Shown: positions 26,401 to 35,192 of the stretch, in pieces
How the letters are laid out: each line of letters starts with the position of its first letter
Position numbering within the stretch: the stretch's first letter is position 1
NCBI RefSeq assembly: GCF_000176855.2
Contig: NC_015138.1
Location: 4,340,001 to 4,404,000 of the forward strand
From: Paracidovorax avenae ATCC 19860
GTDB lineage: Bacteria > Pseudomonadota > Gammaproteobacteria > Burkholderiales > Burkholderiaceae_C
Length of the DNA stretch: 64,000 bases
Reading direction: 5' to 3'
Notes under the pieces: model-generated
What the model was told of the DNA's origin: nothing
Databases searched by the model: none
What the model saw: only the letters and a program-made list of their open reading frames with translations
Program-made: the position numbers and the translations under genes

Positions 26401-27074
26401 CGAACGCCACCACCACCGGCGCCCAGGACATTCCCACCGCGGGCGTGCAGGGCGACATCTCCGCCTACGCCCGCCAGGGCTTCGGCACGCCGCTGCCGCT
26501 CAAGGCGCCCTTCGGCCTGCTGATCATCGACTTCGTGAACGGCTTCGCCGACCCGGCCGTGTTCGGTGGCGGCAATATTCCAGAGGCGATCGCGCGCACG
26601 CGCGGCCTGCTCGCCCATGCGCGCGAACGGGGCTGGCCGGTGGCGCACAGCCGCATCGTGTTCTCGGACGACGACGCGGACAGCAATATCTTCTGCCTGA
26701 AGGTACCCGGCATGCTGACGCTGAAGGAGGACAGCCCGGCCAGCGCCATCGTGCCCGAGCTGGCCCCCGCCCCGGGCGAATACGTGGTGCGCAAGAGCAC
26801 GCCCTCAGCCTTCTTCGGCACCATGCTCGCGCCCTGGCTGGCCCAGCGCGGCGTGCAGACGCTGCTGGTGGCCGGCTGCGTGACCAGCGGCTGCGTGCGC
26901 GCCAGCGTGGTCGATGCCATGCAGTCGGGCTTCCGCCCGCTGGTGGTGGCCGACTGCTGCGGCGACCGCGCCCTGGGCCCGCACGAGGCCAACCTGTTCG
27001 ACATGGCGCAGAAGTACGCGGCCGTGATGCCCCTCGACCAGGCCCTGGCCGATACCGGCACGCTCGCGCGTTGA
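26397..27074 (+). CDS. nicF: Maleamate amidohydrolase NicF
   Basis: A 225-residue isochorismatase-superfamily amidase that hydrolyses maleamate to maleate and ammonia. The catalytic triad is visible: Asp45 (LLIIDFVNGF), Lys133 (VRKSTPSAFFGT) and Cys166 (GCVTSGCVRAS). The N-terminal 35 residues (QGFGTPLPL) match the extension of NicF enzymes. It is translationally coupled to nicX and followed after 14 bp by the molybdopterin subunit gene. Confidence 0.94.
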   Translation: MTNATTTGAQDIPTAGVQGDISAYARQGFGTPLPLKAPFGLLIIDFVNGFADPAVFGGGNIPEAIARTRGLLAHARERGWPVAHSRIVFSDDDADSNIFCLKVPGMLTLKEDSPASAIVPELAPAPGEYVVRKSTPSAFFGTMLAPWLAQRGVQTLLVAGCVTSGCVRASVVDAMQSGFRPLVVADCCGDRALGPHEANLFDMAQKYAAVMPLDQALADTGTLAR

Positions 27075-27088
27075 GATAACGCCGTTCC

Positions 27089-29371
27089 ATGAACCTGCTC
27101 CAGCCCCACGACCTGCACGCCCCGCTGCTGGACCGCCCCGACACCCTGCTCGTCGTGCGCCAGCCCGTGGCGCCTCCGAAGCCCGCGCCGGGGCAGCCCG
27201 GATCGGGCACCGACTACGTGCAGGCCACGCCCGAGATTTTCGTGGCGGTGCTGGCCGACCCCGGTGCGGAAGCGGGCTGGCGCGCGCTGGCCTTCAACGG
27301 CCACGTGGACCTGGGCACCGGCATCCGCACCGCCCTGGCGCAAATCGTGGCGGAAGAACTGGAAGTGCCCCTGGACCGGCTGGAGATGGTGCTGGGCCAC
27401 ACGGCCGCATCGCCCAACCAGGGGCCGACCATCGCCAGCGCGAGCATCCAGATTTCCGCGGTGCCGCTGCGCCGCGCGGCGGCCCAGGCGCGCGAGCAGC
27501 TGTTGGTGCTCGCCGCCGCGCAATGGGGCGTGGATGCCGGACAACTGCAGGCACGCGACGGTCTCGTGCGCTTCGCGGAGGGCGCCGATGCGCGCACGCT
27601 CCATTACGGACAACTACTGCAGGGGCAGCGCCTGCGCCTGCCGCTGGCGCCGCCCGAACAGCCGGTGAAGCTCAAGCCCGCGAGCGAATACCGGCTGGTG
27701 GGCCGCGGCGCTGCGCGCGTGGACATTCCCGCCAAGGCCACCGGCGAGCTGAGCTTCGTGCACGACGTGCGCGTGCCCGGCATGCGCCATGGCCGCGTCG
27801 TGCGCCCGCCGCACCCCGGCCGCGACGGCGGCGATTTCATCGGCCACTGCCTCGTCGCGGTGGACCATGCCTCCGTCGCCCATCTGCCCGGCAACGTGCA
27901 GGTGGTCGCCGAGGGCGACTTCGTCGGCGTGGTCGCCGACCGCGAGGAACAGGCCATCGCCGCCCTGCGCGCGCTGCGCGTGCAATGGCGGCCCGTGCCG
28001 CCCGCGCCCGACCTGCGCGACGTGGCCGGCGCGATCCGTGCGAACCCGGCGCAGCGCCGCGCGCTGGTGGACGAGGGCGACGTGGACGCCGCCTTCGCGG
28101 ACCCGCGCACCGCCACGGTGCTGGAGCGCAGCTACGTCTGGCCCTACCAGATGCATGCCTCCATCGGCCCCTCCTGCGCGGTGGCCGACTTCCAGGGCGG
28201 CCAGCTCACCGTGTGGTCCGGCACGCAGAACCCGCACATGCTGCGCACCGACCTGGATCGGCTGCTGCGGCTGGGCGAAGACCGCATCGACATCGTGCGC
28301 CTGGAGGCCGCGGGCTGCTACGGCCGCAACTGCGCCGACGACGTCTGCGCCGACGCAGCCCTGCTCTCCATGGCCGTGGGCGCGCCGGTGCGCGTGCAGC
28401 TCACGCGCGAGCAGGAGCACCAGTGGGAGCCCAAGGGCACGGGCCAGCTGATGGACGTGCGCGCCGCCATTGGCCAGAGGGGCGAGTTGCTGGCCTGCGA
28501 CTTCGCCGTGCGCTACCCCTCCAACGACGCGCCCCTGCTGGCCCTGCTGCTCACCGGCCGTGTGCCGGGCGAGCCACGCACGCTGGAGATGGGCGACCGC
28601 ACCGCCGTGCCGCCCTACCGCTATGCGAGCCGCCGCATCGCCTGCAACGACATGGCGCCGCTGGTGCGTTCTTCCTGGCTGCGCGGCGTGTCGGCACTGC
28701 CCAATTCCTTCGCCCACGATTGCATGATCGACGAGCTGGCCCAGGCGGCCGGCGCCGATCCCGTGGACTACCGCATCCGGCACCTGGACGACCCGCGCGC
28801 CATCGAGTTGATCGACGCCACGGCACGCCATGCCGGCTGGCAGCGCGGCCAGCCGGGCAGCCGGGGCCGGCCGGGTGCCCATGGTCTGCTGCGCGGGCGC
28901 GGCGTGGCCTATGCGCGCTACGTGCACAGCCGCTTTCCCGGCTTCGGCGCGGCCTGGGCCGCCTGGGTCGTCGATATCGAGGTCGATCCGGCAAGCGGGC
29001 GCATCGCCGTGCGGCGCGTGGTCGTCGGCCAGGACACGGGCATGATGGTCAACCCCGACGGCGTGCGCCACCAGATCCACGGCAACGTCATCCAGACCCT
29101 GAGCCGCAGCCTGCTGGAGCGCGTCGCCTTCGATGAACGGGGCGTGGCCAGCCGCGAATGGGGCGGCTATCCCATCATCGGTTTCCGCGACGTTCCGCCC
29201 ATCGAAGTGGTGCTGATGCCGCGCCAGGACGAGCCGCCCATGGGTGCCGGCGAATCCGCCTCGGTGCCGGGCCCGGCCGCGCTGGCCAATGCCCTGTTCG
29301 ACGCCACGGGGCAGCGCTTCTACCAGGCGCCGTTCACCCCGGACGTGGTGCGGGCCGCGCTCGCCGGCTGA
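27089..29371 (+). CDS. Free-standing molybdopterin catalytic subunit of nicotinate dehydrogenase
   Basis: A 760-residue xanthine-dehydrogenase-family molybdopterin subunit of the isoquinoline-oxidoreductase-beta/NicB type. The order is the permuted one of that group: FNGHVDLGTGIRTALAQ (about 70-90), HGRVVRPPHPG (about 235), GCYGRNCADD (about 410), RSSWLRGV (about 530) and, near the end, MGAGESASVPG (about 718) whose Glu (about 722) is the catalytic base. No cytochrome domain is attached. It should form the active hydroxylase with NicA and the triheme subunit encoded on the other arm; a three-subunit nicotinate dehydrogenase has been described in Comamonas testosteroni (from memory). It could instead serve a second N-heterocycle. 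Only 14 bp separate it from nicF. Confidence 0.85.
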   Translation: MNLLQPHDLHAPLLDRPDTLLVVRQPVAPPKPAPGQPGSGTDYVQATPEIFVAVLADPGAEAGWRALAFNGHVDLGTGIRTALAQIVAEELEVPLDRLEMVLGHTAASPNQGPTIASASIQISAVPLRRAAAQAREQLLVLAAAQWGVDAGQLQARDGLVRFAEGADARTLHYGQLLQGQRLRLPLAPPEQPVKLKPASEYRLVGRGAARVDIPAKATGELSFVHDVRVPGMRHGRVVRPPHPGRDGGDFIGHCLVAVDHASVAHLPGNVQVVAEGDFVGVVADREEQAIAALRALRVQWRPVPPAPDLRDVAGAIRANPAQRRALVDEGDVDAAFADPRTATVLERSYVWPYQMHASIGPSCAVADFQGGQLTVWSGTQNPHMLRTDLDRLLRLGEDRIDIVRLEAAGCYGRNCADDVCADAALLSMAVGAPVRVQLTREQEHQWEPKGTGQLMDVRAAIGQRGELLACDFAVRYPSNDAPLLALLLTGRVPGEPRTLEMGDRTAVPPYRYASRRIACNDMAPLVRSSWLRGVSALPNSFAHDCMIDELAQAAGADPVDYRIRHLDDPRAIELIDATARHAGWQRGQPGSRGRPGAHGLLRGRGVAYARYVHSRFPGFGAAWAAWVVDIEVDPASGRIAVRRVVVGQDTGMMVNPDGVRHQIHGNVIQTLSRSLLERVAFDERGVASREWGGYPIIGFRDVPPIEVVLMPRQDEPPMGAGESASVPGPAALANALFDATGQRFYQAPFTPDVVRAALAG

Positions 29372-29372
29372 C

Positions 29373-30356
29373 ATGGAAGCGGGCGACCTGGACAGCCTCG
29401 TGCTGCGCGCGGCCAACGGCTGGCTGCAGGCCGGCGTCCCCGCATGGCTGGTGACCGTCGCACGCACCTGGGGATCGTCCCCTCGGCCTCCCGGATCGCT
29501 GATGGCGTTGAATGCGCGGGGCGACGTGGCGGGCTCCGTCTCGGGCGGCTGCATCGAGGACGATCTGGTGCGACGCGTGCAGCAGCAGGCCACGGCGCAG
29601 GCGCAGGCCGAGGGCGCCGCGGCGCTCCCCGAAGTCCTGCGCTACGGTATCTCGGCCGACGAGGCCCACCGCTTCGGCCTGCCCTGCGGCGGCACGGTGG
29701 AACTGGTGATGGAACCGCTGCGGGAGCGCAGCCGGCTGCCGGAACTGATGGAGGTCTGCGCACGGCGGCGTTGCGTGGAGCGCACGCTGCACCTGGCCAC
29801 CGGGGAGGTGGGGTTGCGCGACCGTGCACAGGCCGCCGCGCCGGTACTGGACGCGGACCGCTTCGTGGCCTGCTTCGCGCCGGTCGCGCGGCTCGTGGTC
29901 ATCGGCGCGGGCGACACCGCGTACTACGCCTGCCAGATGGCGGTGAACGTCGGCTTCGACATCGTGCTGTGCGACCCGCGCCTGGAGCAGGCCCCCGCCT
30001 GGGCGCAGGGCCGCATCGCCTTCACGCACGACATGCCCGACGACGTGGTCCTCGCCCTGCGCGACGACGACCGCACGGCCGTTCTCGCCCTGAGCCACGA
30101 CCCCAGGCTCGACGACCTGGCCCTGATCGAAGCCCTGCGCTCGCAGGCCTTCTATGTCGGCGCCATCGGCTCGCGCAACAACAGCATGCGGCGCCGCGAA
30201 CGGCTGCAACGGCACTTCGGCCTGAGCGACGCCGAGATGGATCGCCTGCACGGCCCCGCCGGCCTTTTCATCGGCAGCAGGACACCGGCCGAGATCGCCC
30301 TCTCGATGGTGGCCGAGGTGGTGGCCGCGAAGAACGGCGTGCCTGCGGGCGCGTAA
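29373..30356 (+). CDS. XdhC-family molybdenum cofactor insertion factor
   Basis: A 327-residue protein with both XdhC domains. The N-terminal part has TWGSSPRPPGSLMAL and VSGGCIEDDL, the signature with the conserved Cys; the C-terminal Rossmann domain starts VVIGAGDTAYYAC and contains FYVGAIGSRNN. XdhC proteins bind molybdopterin cofactor, add the terminal sulfur ligand and deliver it to the apo-hydroxylase. The common GAGHVA motif is GAGDTA here. It follows the molybdopterin subunit stop by 1 nt, so the pair is coupled and this factor is most likely dedicated to nicotinate dehydrogenase. Confidence 0.9.
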   Translation: MEAGDLDSLVLRAANGWLQAGVPAWLVTVARTWGSSPRPPGSLMALNARGDVAGSVSGGCIEDDLVRRVQQQATAQAQAEGAAALPEVLRYGISADEAHRFGLPCGGTVELVMEPLRERSRLPELMEVCARRRCVERTLHLATGEVGLRDRAQAAAPVLDADRFVACFAPVARLVVIGAGDTAYYACQMAVNVGFDIVLCDPRLEQAPAWAQGRIAFTHDMPDDVVLALRDDDRTAVLALSHDPRLDDLALIEALRSQAFYVGAIGSRNNSMRRRERLQRHFGLSDAEMDRLHGPAGLFIGSRTPAEIALSMVAEVVAAKNGVPAGA

Positions 30357-30460
30357 CTTCCGGCGCTGCGTGGCCGCTCCGCGGTCGTGTTCACACCCTG
30401 CCCTCCGCTTCCCCCGCAGTGGATCGCGGCACCGGCCTACAACGGCGCCTTCCCGTCTTA

Positions 30461-30478
30461 TTGACAAGATGTTGTCAA
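30461..30478. promoter_or_regulatory. Palindromic operator before the second MarR gene
   Basis: TTGACAA-GATG-TTGTCAA is a perfect 7-bp inverted repeat ending 9 nt before the MarR start codon. The length and position are typical of an autoregulatory MarR operator. Confidence 0.6.
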
Positions 30479-30487
30479 CATAGAAAT

Positions 30488-30943
30488 ATGCTGCGCATGT
30501 CCGACCCCCACATGGATGTCCGTGAACTGGCGCTGGCGATCTTCGCGGCGAATGGGCGCCTGCTGAATGCGGGCAACGAACTCGTGGCCCACCTGGGCCT
30601 GACCAGCGCCTGGTGGCAGGTACTTGCCGCGCTGCGGTATTCAGCGGGCCCGCTGGCCGTCGCATCCATCGCCCGCAACATGGGGCTGACCCGCCAGGCG
30701 GTGCAGCGCATCGTCGACCTGCTGGAAGAACGAGGCCTGGTCGAGTTCCAGCCCAACCCCCATCACCGCCGCGCCAAGCTCGTCGTGCTGACGCGTGCCG
30801 GCCTGGATGCCGTGACCCGCGCCGAGCGCGCCGTGGCGCCGATCGATCAGGCCATCGCCGAGCGGATCGGCACAGCCCGCATCCGCGGCGCTGTCGCCAC
30901 CCTCCGCGCGATGGTGGAGGTGATCTCGGAGCGGCTCGACTAG
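30488..30943 (+). CDS. MarR-family transcriptional regulator
   Basis: A 151-residue winged-helix protein: helix block LTSAWWQVLAALRYSAGP, recognition region MGLTRQAVQRIVDLLEERGLV, and wing NPHHRRAKLVVLTRAG. An alternative start is the ATG at 30497 (MSDPH). The palindrome at 30461-30478 is its probable binding site. Its targets may be itself and the NmrA-like gene 45 bp downstream; it is unlike the nicR-type protein in sequence. The effector is unknown. Confidence 0.87.
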   Translation: MLRMSDPHMDVRELALAIFAANGRLLNAGNELVAHLGLTSAWWQVLAALRYSAGPLAVASIARNMGLTRQAVQRIVDLLEERGLVEFQPNPHHRRAKLVVLTRAGLDAVTRAERAVAPIDQAIAERIGTARIRGAVATLRAMVEVISERLD

Positions 30944-30988
30944 CCGGTGCCACACCTGTTTTTTTCCAACGCATAAGGAGCCTTTGAC

Positions 30989-31855
30989 ATGATCCTGGTT
31001 TGTGGAGCCACCGGCGGCATCGGCGGTGAAGTGTGCAGGCTGCTGAAGACAGCGAAAGAGCCTTTTCGCGCCATGGCGCGCAGGCAGGAACAGGTGGACC
31101 AATTCAGGCAACAGGGCATGGATGCCGTCCTTGGCGACTTCGACAGGCCTGAAACGCTCCCTGCTGCCATGCAGGGCTGCGACACCATGTTCCTCATCAC
31201 GCCACCCAACCCCGACCAGTTCACCCAGGAAACGGGAGCCATCGACGCCGCAAAGCGTGCAGGCGTGGGCCGGATCGTGAAGATTTCCGCCTCCGACGGG
31301 AATGTGCGAACGCCGGTTCCGTGGGCGCGCACCCACGCGCTCATCGACCACCACCTGCGCGGCGCGGGTATCGGCTGGACCCTCCTGAAGCCCACCGCCT
31401 TCATGCAGAATTTCCTGTGGTTCAAGAAGCCGATCGCCAAGGGCTTCCTGCCCCAGGTGACGGGCGATGGATCGGTGTCCTGGGTCGATACCCGTGACGT
31501 CGCCCGGGTCGCGGCCACTGTTCTGACGCAGGAGGGCCACGCAGGAGCCACCTATTTCCTGACCGGGCCGGAAACGCTGGACATGACCGAGGCAGCCAGG
31601 CGGCTGTCGCACGCGGTCGGACACAAGGTACGCTACCTGGACCTGCCGACGTTCGTGTTCCGTACCATGCTGCGGCTGACCGGCAACTCGGCATGGATGG
31701 CCAAGGGCCTGGTCGTGCAGTTCGCAGACGTCGTGGCGGGCCACCACGACATCGATCCCACCTTCGAAATCGAGCGCCTCACCGGCCAGCGTGCGCACAG
31801 CTTCGACGATTTCATCCGGGACCATCGCAATGAGTTTGCCCGGCATGGCTCGTAA
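30989..31855 (+). CDS. NmrA-like NAD(P)-binding protein
   Basis: A 288-residue atypical short-chain dehydrogenase of the NmrA/quinone-oxidoreductase-2 type. The Rossmann motif is CGATGGIGGEVCRLL (GxxGxxG); FLITPPNPDQ and LKPTAFMQNFLWF are family blocks. Members sense NAD(P)(H) or act as NADPH:quinone reductases. AAGGAG precedes the ATG by 8 nt. Its last 26 nt overlap the start of the GH15 gene. Substrate is not predictable. Confidence 0.85.
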   Translation: MILVCGATGGIGGEVCRLLKTAKEPFRAMARRQEQVDQFRQQGMDAVLGDFDRPETLPAAMQGCDTMFLITPPNPDQFTQETGAIDAAKRAGVGRIVKISASDGNVRTPVPWARTHALIDHHLRGAGIGWTLLKPTAFMQNFLWFKKPIAKGFLPQVTGDGSVSWVDTRDVARVAATVLTQEGHAGATYFLTGPETLDMTEAARRLSHAVGHKVRYLDLPTFVFRTMLRLTGNSAWMAKGLVVQFADVVAGHHDIDPTFEIERLTGQRAHSFDDFIRDHRNEFARHGS

Positions 31856-33677
31856 TCCGTCATCGACGACTGGAGCGCTCCGGACGATTGGAGACCATGG
31901 CATCGTCGGCGATCTCGAGACGGTGGCCCTGGTCGCACGCGACGGCGCGATCGACTACCTGTGCTGGCCCACGCTCGACAGTCCCACGGTCTTCGCGGAC
32001 CTGCTCGACCCGGGCCGGGGCGGCGCCTTCGAGATCCAGCCCGACCTGGCAGAGCCCCGCAACCTCCAGCTCTACGTTCCGGACACCAACGTCCTGGTGA
32101 CACGCTGGATGGGGAAGGACGGGAGCGCTGAGGTGGTCGATCTGATGCCGCAACCCGAGGCCCGCCAGCGCACAGGCCACGGTGCGCGCGGTCTCATACG
32201 GCGCCTGACGGTGACGAGCGGGACGGTGGCATTCACGGTGCACTGCGCGCCCCGCTTCGACTACGCACGCGAGACCCCGCAGGTGGTCGCCATCGAGGGC
32301 GGCGTGCGCTTCGGCGGCCGGGAGACTACCCTCGACTTTTTTTCGTCCGCCCCGCTCGAAGCGGAGGAGGGCAGCGCCCGGGCCCGTTTCACCCTGTCCA
32401 AAGGCGAGAGTGCATGGTTCTTCCTCGGTGCCCCCCGGGTGCCCCGTCCGGGCGACGCAGCGATTCTGGAGCAGATCGAAGCCACCACGCAGGCATGGCG
32501 TTCCTGGCACGCCACATCGACCTACACGGGGCGCTGGCGCGAACAGGTGCTGCGCTCGGCACTGACCCTGAAGCTGCTGACGTCGGCCCGCCACGGGTCC
32601 ATCGCAGCCGCGGCGACGTTCTCCCTGCCGGAAGCCGAGGGCTGGGAGCGCAACTGGGATTACCGCGCCACCTGGATCCGCGATGCCTCGTTCACCGTCT
32701 ACGCCTTCCTCCGGCTCGGTTTCACCGAGGAGGCCAACCGCTTCAACCACTGGGTCGGGCAAAGGGTCGTGGGGGCGGAGCGCGACCACCCGTTGCGGAT
32801 CATGTATGCGCTCGATGGCTCCGCCACGGCGCAGGAGCAGGAACTGCCGCATCTGGCGGGCTATGCGGACAGCCGGCCCGTGCGCATCGGCAACGCGGCG
32901 CAGCAGCAGATCCAGCTCGACATCTATGGTGAGCTGCTCGACAGCGCCTACCTCTCCAACAAGTACGGGGACCCCATCCATTACCAGGGCTGGCAGCATG
33001 TCTGCGCCATCGTCGACCACGTGATCGAGCACTGGAACGAACCGGACGCAGGCATCTGGGAGATGCGCTCGGCGCCACGCCATTTCCTGCATTCCCGCGT
33101 GATGTGCTGGGTTGCACTGGACCGTGCCATCCGCCTGGCCAGGAAGCGCTCCCTTCCCGCGCCGCTGGTCGCCTGGGCTCAGACCCGCGATGAGATCGTG
33201 GCCGACATATGGGCAAACTTCCGCCACCCCGAGCATGGCTATTTCGTGCAGGAACGCGGCGGCAGGGAACTCGACGCGGCCCTGCTGATGATGCCGCTCG
33301 TGCGCTTCGTCTCTTCGACCGACCCCGTCTGGCTCCAGACGCTGGACGCCATCGGCGAGCAGCTGTGCGACGACGGGCTGGTCTACCGTTACCGCGTCGA
33401 TGACGGCCTGGGCGGCGACGAGGGCGCGTTCACCACGTGCACGTTCTGGTACGCGGAGTGCCTGGCCCGCGCCGGCAGGCTCGATGAGGCCCGCATCCAC
33501 ATGGCCAAGGGACTGGCCTATGCCAACCACCTGGGGCTGTTTGCCGAGGAAGTCGATGTCCGCGGCCTGCCGCTCGGCAACTTTCCCCAGGCCCTCAGCC
33601 ACCTCGCGTTCATCAGCGCCGCCTACTTCCTGGACCGCAGGCTCGATCCGGCCTACCGGCCGGTCTGGCAGCCTTAG
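31830..33677 (+). CDS. Glycoside hydrolase family 15 enzyme (glucoamylase or trehalase type)
   Basis: A 615-residue cytosolic GH15 protein. An N-terminal beta-sandwich (about 1-230; GDHGIVGDLETVALVARDGAIDYLCWP) precedes an (alpha/alpha)6 barrel. Signature blocks are WERNWDYRATWIRDASFTVYA (about 270-290, substrate-binding Trp-Arg-Asp) and IWEMRSAPRHFLHSRVMCW, whose Glu is the probable general acid. Known bacterial members hydrolyse maltodextrins or trehalose. No signal peptide is seen. Starts at 31830 or 31845 are both possible; each overlaps the NmrA gene, so the two are probably translated together. Confidence 0.85.
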   Translation: MSLPGMARNPSSTTGALRTIGDHGIVGDLETVALVARDGAIDYLCWPTLDSPTVFADLLDPGRGGAFEIQPDLAEPRNLQLYVPDTNVLVTRWMGKDGSAEVVDLMPQPEARQRTGHGARGLIRRLTVTSGTVAFTVHCAPRFDYARETPQVVAIEGGVRFGGRETTLDFFSSAPLEAEEGSARARFTLSKGESAWFFLGAPRVPRPGDAAILEQIEATTQAWRSWHATSTYTGRWREQVLRSALTLKLLTSARHGSIAAAATFSLPEAEGWERNWDYRATWIRDASFTVYAFLRLGFTEEANRFNHWVGQRVVGAERDHPLRIMYALDGSATAQEQELPHLAGYADSRPVRIGNAAQQQIQLDIYGELLDSAYLSNKYGDPIHYQGWQHVCAIVDHVIEHWNEPDAGIWEMRSAPRHFLHSRVMCWVALDRAIRLARKRSLPAPLVAWAQTRDEIVADIWANFRHPEHGYFVQERGGRELDAALLMMPLVRFVSSTDPVWLQTLDAIGEQLCDDGLVYRYRVDDGLGGDEGAFTTCTFWYAECLARAGRLDEARIHMAKGLAYANHLGLFAEEVDVRGLPLGNFPQALSHLAFISAAYFLDRRLDPAYRPVWQP

Positions 33678-33798
33678 GGGAGCCCACACGACCCTTCTGG
33701 CTTCGTTGCCGCATCTTGTCGTACCGGTCGTACTGCCTGCGATGCGACACCTCGCCAGAACCGCTCCGCCGGACCGTGTGAGCCGCTCCTGGAACGCA

Positions 33799-34785
33799 TC
33801 AATCGACGCTCGCGCCGGACTCCTTCACCACCCGGCCCCACTTCACGCTCTCTTTCTGAATGAAGTCGGCGAACTGCGCAGGCGTCTCGCCGGCGGCCTC
33901 GGCCCCCTGCTCCGCCAGTTTCTTCCGGATGTCGGGCTGCGCGAGCACCTTCACGATGGTGGCGTTGAGCTTGGCGACCACGGGCGCCGGCGTGGCGGCC
34001 GGCGCGAACATGCCGAACCACGACGTGGCCTCGTAGCCGGGCACGCCGGATTCGGCAATGGTCGGCACGTCGGGCAGTTCGGGCGAGCGCTTGGCCGTGG
34101 TGACGGCGATGGCGCGCAGCTTGCCCGAGCGCACGTGCTGGATGGCCGAGGGCATGTTGTCGAACATGATCGCGATCTGGTTGCCCAGCAGGTCGGTCAC
34201 GGCCGGCGCGCTGCCCTTGTACGGCACGTGCTGCATGTCCACCTTGGCCATGCTCTTGAACAGCTCGCCCGAGAGGTGGATGGAGCTGCCGCTGCCCGAC
34301 GAGCCGAAGTTGATCTTGCCCGGGTTGGCCTTGGCGTAGGCGATCAGCTCCTGCACCGTCTTGAAGGGCTGCGCGGGGTTGGCGACGAGCAGGTTGGGCA
34401 CGTTGGCCACGCGCGTCAGGGGAGCGAAGTCCTTCACCGGGTCGAAGGGCATCTTCCTGTAGAGCGCCGCATTGATGGCGTGCGTGCCCACCGTGCCCAT
34501 GAAGAGCGTGTAGCCGTCGGCGGGAGCGCGTGCCGCCACCTGGCCGCCGATGTTGCCGCCCGCGCCGGCGCGGTTGTCCACCACCACCGACTGGCCCAGC
34601 TCGGCGCCCATGCCCTGGGCGATGATGCGCGCCAGGATGTCGGTGGTGCCGCCGGCCGCGAACGGCACGATGATGGTGATGGGCTTGCTCGGGAACGCCT
34701 GGGCGGCGGCGAGGCCGGGCAGCAGGGCGCAGGCGGCAGCGGCGGCGATCAGGCCGCGGCGGAAGGTGGAGTGGGCGATGGTCAT
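33799..34785 (-). CDS. Bug-family periplasmic solute-binding protein (TctC type)
   Basis: A 328-residue protein with a Sec signal peptide (MTIAHSTFRRGLIAAAAACA, cut near LAAAQA). The mature protein opens FPSKPITIIVPFAAGGTTD, with VVDNRAGAGGNIGG following: the standard ligand-binding loop of Bug proteins. These bind carboxylates or related small molecules in the periplasm for tripartite tricarboxylate transporters, but most lack a dedicated TctAB and none is nearby. It is the last gene of the leftward pca-associated set, so it may capture the substrate of that pathway. Confidence 0.93.
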   Translation of the reverse strand: MTIAHSTFRRGLIAAAAACALLPGLAAAQAFPSKPITIIVPFAAGGTTDILARIIAQGMGAELGQSVVVDNRAGAGGNIGGQVAARAPADGYTLFMGTVGTHAINAALYRKMPFDPVKDFAPLTRVANVPNLLVANPAQPFKTVQELIAYAKANPGKINFGSSGSGSSIHLSGELFKSMAKVDMQHVPYKGSAPAVTDLLGNQIAIMFDNMPSAIQHVRSGKLRAIAVTTAKRSPELPDVPTIAESGVPGYEATSWFGMFAPAATPAPVVAKLNATIVKVLAQPDIRKKLAEQGAEAAGETPAQFADFIQKESVKWGRVVKESGASVD

Positions 34786-34850
34786 GGCTTGTTTCCTCGG
34801 ATCTCTTCGTTATGGATGGCGATGCTGTGCGGCGAGCGAGCGGCGCGCCC

Positions 34851-35135
34851 TCACTCCTGCACGATGGACGACGGGTGGTTGGCCAGCGGCGTCACCTTGA
34901 TCTCCATGTACGGGAACAGCGGCAGCCCGCTCAGGATCGCGTGCAGCTCGTCGTTGCCGGACACGTCGAAGATGCTCACGTTGGCGTATTCGCCGACGAC
35001 GCGCCACAGGTGGCGCCACTTGCCATCGCGCTGCAGTTGCTGCGAATACTCCTTCTCCTTGCGCTTGATCTCGTCGGCCACTTCGGGGGCCAGCGTGGAC
35101 GGGATGCGGACGGTCATTTCAGCCATGAACAGCAT
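34851..35135 (-). CDS. catC: Muconolactone delta-isomerase-like protein
   Basis: A 94-residue protein, matching the 92-96 residue length of CatC. Conserved text includes MLFMAEMTVRIPSTL at the start, EKEYSQQLQRDGKWRHLWRVVG, and FPYMEIKVTPLANHPSS at the end. CatC converts muconolactone to 3-oxoadipate enol-lactone, exactly the substrate of PcaD in the same gene set. No catA or catB is present in the window, so muconolactone would come from elsewhere, or this copy acts on a related lactone. Confidence 0.88.
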   Translation of the reverse strand: MLFMAEMTVRIPSTLAPEVADEIKRKEKEYSQQLQRDGKWRHLWRVVGEYANVSIFDVSGNDELHAILSGLPLFPYMEIKVTPLANHPSSIVQE

Positions 35136-35192
35136 GGGTTGCTCCTTGGGGAATGGTTGGGATGTCGATAGAAAACGGAAAGCGGACTGCGC

